This document shows positions 6,428-6,553 of a DNA stretch of 6,553 bases, in pieces. How positions within the stretch are numbered: position 1 is the first letter of the stretch; each line of letters begins with the position of its first letter. The position numbers were made by a program, and so were the translations under genes. The DNA is from Accumulibacter sp. (lineage in GTDB: Bacteria > Pseudomonadota > Gammaproteobacteria > Burkholderiales > Rhodocyclaceae). The notes below the pieces were generated by a model. The model did no database searches and was not told where the DNA came from. It worked only from the letters and a program-made list of their open reading frames with translations. Location: the NCBI GenBank assembly GCA_031274075.1, contig JAISQQ010000074.1, forward strand, positions 1 through 6,553, read 5' to 3'.

Positions 6428-6553
6428 CTCAGAACCTGTTCAAAGTCTTTTAAGCAGTACCGCCAGGAAGGCCAGATGGATGAATTGTAGGCGGGTGTTG
6501 AGTTTTCGTTCGCAGTTTTTCCACAGTCTCCGGTTCTTCTCCAGCCAGGCAAA
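6428..6553 (-). mobile_element. Outer end of an IS5-like insertion sequence (partial)
   Basis: The transposase 3' end continues past the right window edge. The sequence just outside its stop (about 6428-6442, containing CAGAACCTGTTCA) is where the terminal inverted repeat is expected, and the stop codon appears to lie within it. The exact boundary and target duplication cannot be fixed because the other end of the element is outside the window. Confidence 0.6.
6440..6553 (-). CDS. IS5-family-like (DDE) transposase, C-terminal 37 residues
   Basis: Reading the minus strand from the right edge gives 37 codons ending in TGA at 6442-6440. The peptide starts FAWLEKNRRLWKNCERKL and continues NTRLQFIHLAFLAVLLKRL. 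This is the characteristic tail of a common group of IS5-family transposases, with the usual RRLWKNCERKLN and LQFIHLAFL segments. The catalytic DDE residues lie outside the window, so activity cannot be judged. The gene runs in the same direction as the lptM operon, so transcription from the element could read towards it, although the repeats lie between them. Subgroup assignment is not possible from this tail. Confidence 0.85.
   Translation of the reverse strand, partial: FAWLEKNRRLWKNCERKLNTRLQFIHLAFLAVLLKRL

Noticed and set aside
6370..6552. A 60-residue minus-strand open frame at the right edge
   Set aside because: It is in a different frame from the recognisable transposase tail, crosses the palindrome and has no family features.

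Overview
The window is GC-rich DNA that reads as a Gram-negative proteobacterial chromosome, most likely a betaproteobacterium. This is an inference from GC content, from an LptM-type lipoprotein upstream of lysA, and from an HslR protein close to the E. coli form. No rRNA or other taxonomic marker is present. Every gene I can support lies on the minus strand, so transcription runs from high to low coordinates.

Read in the direction of transcription, the right edge (6553 to about 6428) holds the last 37 codons and outer end of an IS5-like insertion sequence. Next comes about 235 bases of non-coding DNA packed with repeats. It contains a palindrome of the ATTCC..GGAAT intergenic type (6372-6391) and a long imperfect inverted repeat (6247-6363). 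The inverted repeat carries 7-bp tandem units in one arm and a short GC hairpin in its loop. A weak extended -10 candidate lies just before the first gene.

The gene block follows: lptM (6004-6189, lipoprotein partner of the LPS translocon), lysA (4742-6007, diaminopimelate decarboxylase, the last step of lysine synthesis), a periplasmic adaptor lipoprotein (3540-4745), an RND efflux permease of the MdtB/MdtC class (443-3535), and hslR (1-383, Hsp15, cut by the window edge). The lptM/lysA junction overlaps as ATGA, the lysA/adaptor junction overlaps as GTGA, and the adaptor and permease are 4 bases apart. The first four genes therefore look like one translationally coupled operon. hslR follows 59 bases later across an 11-bp tandem repeat and may be a read-through gene or have its own promoter.

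The adaptor and permease should form a proton-driven tripartite pump with an outer-membrane channel encoded elsewhere, since no TolC-like gene is visible. The most distinctive points are the fusion of a lysine biosynthesis gene to an efflux pump by overlapping codons, and a set of short tandem repeats (6, 7, 9 and 11 bp) placed near gene ends along the operon. I found no CRISPR array, tRNA, rRNA, phage gene or clearly new enzyme system.
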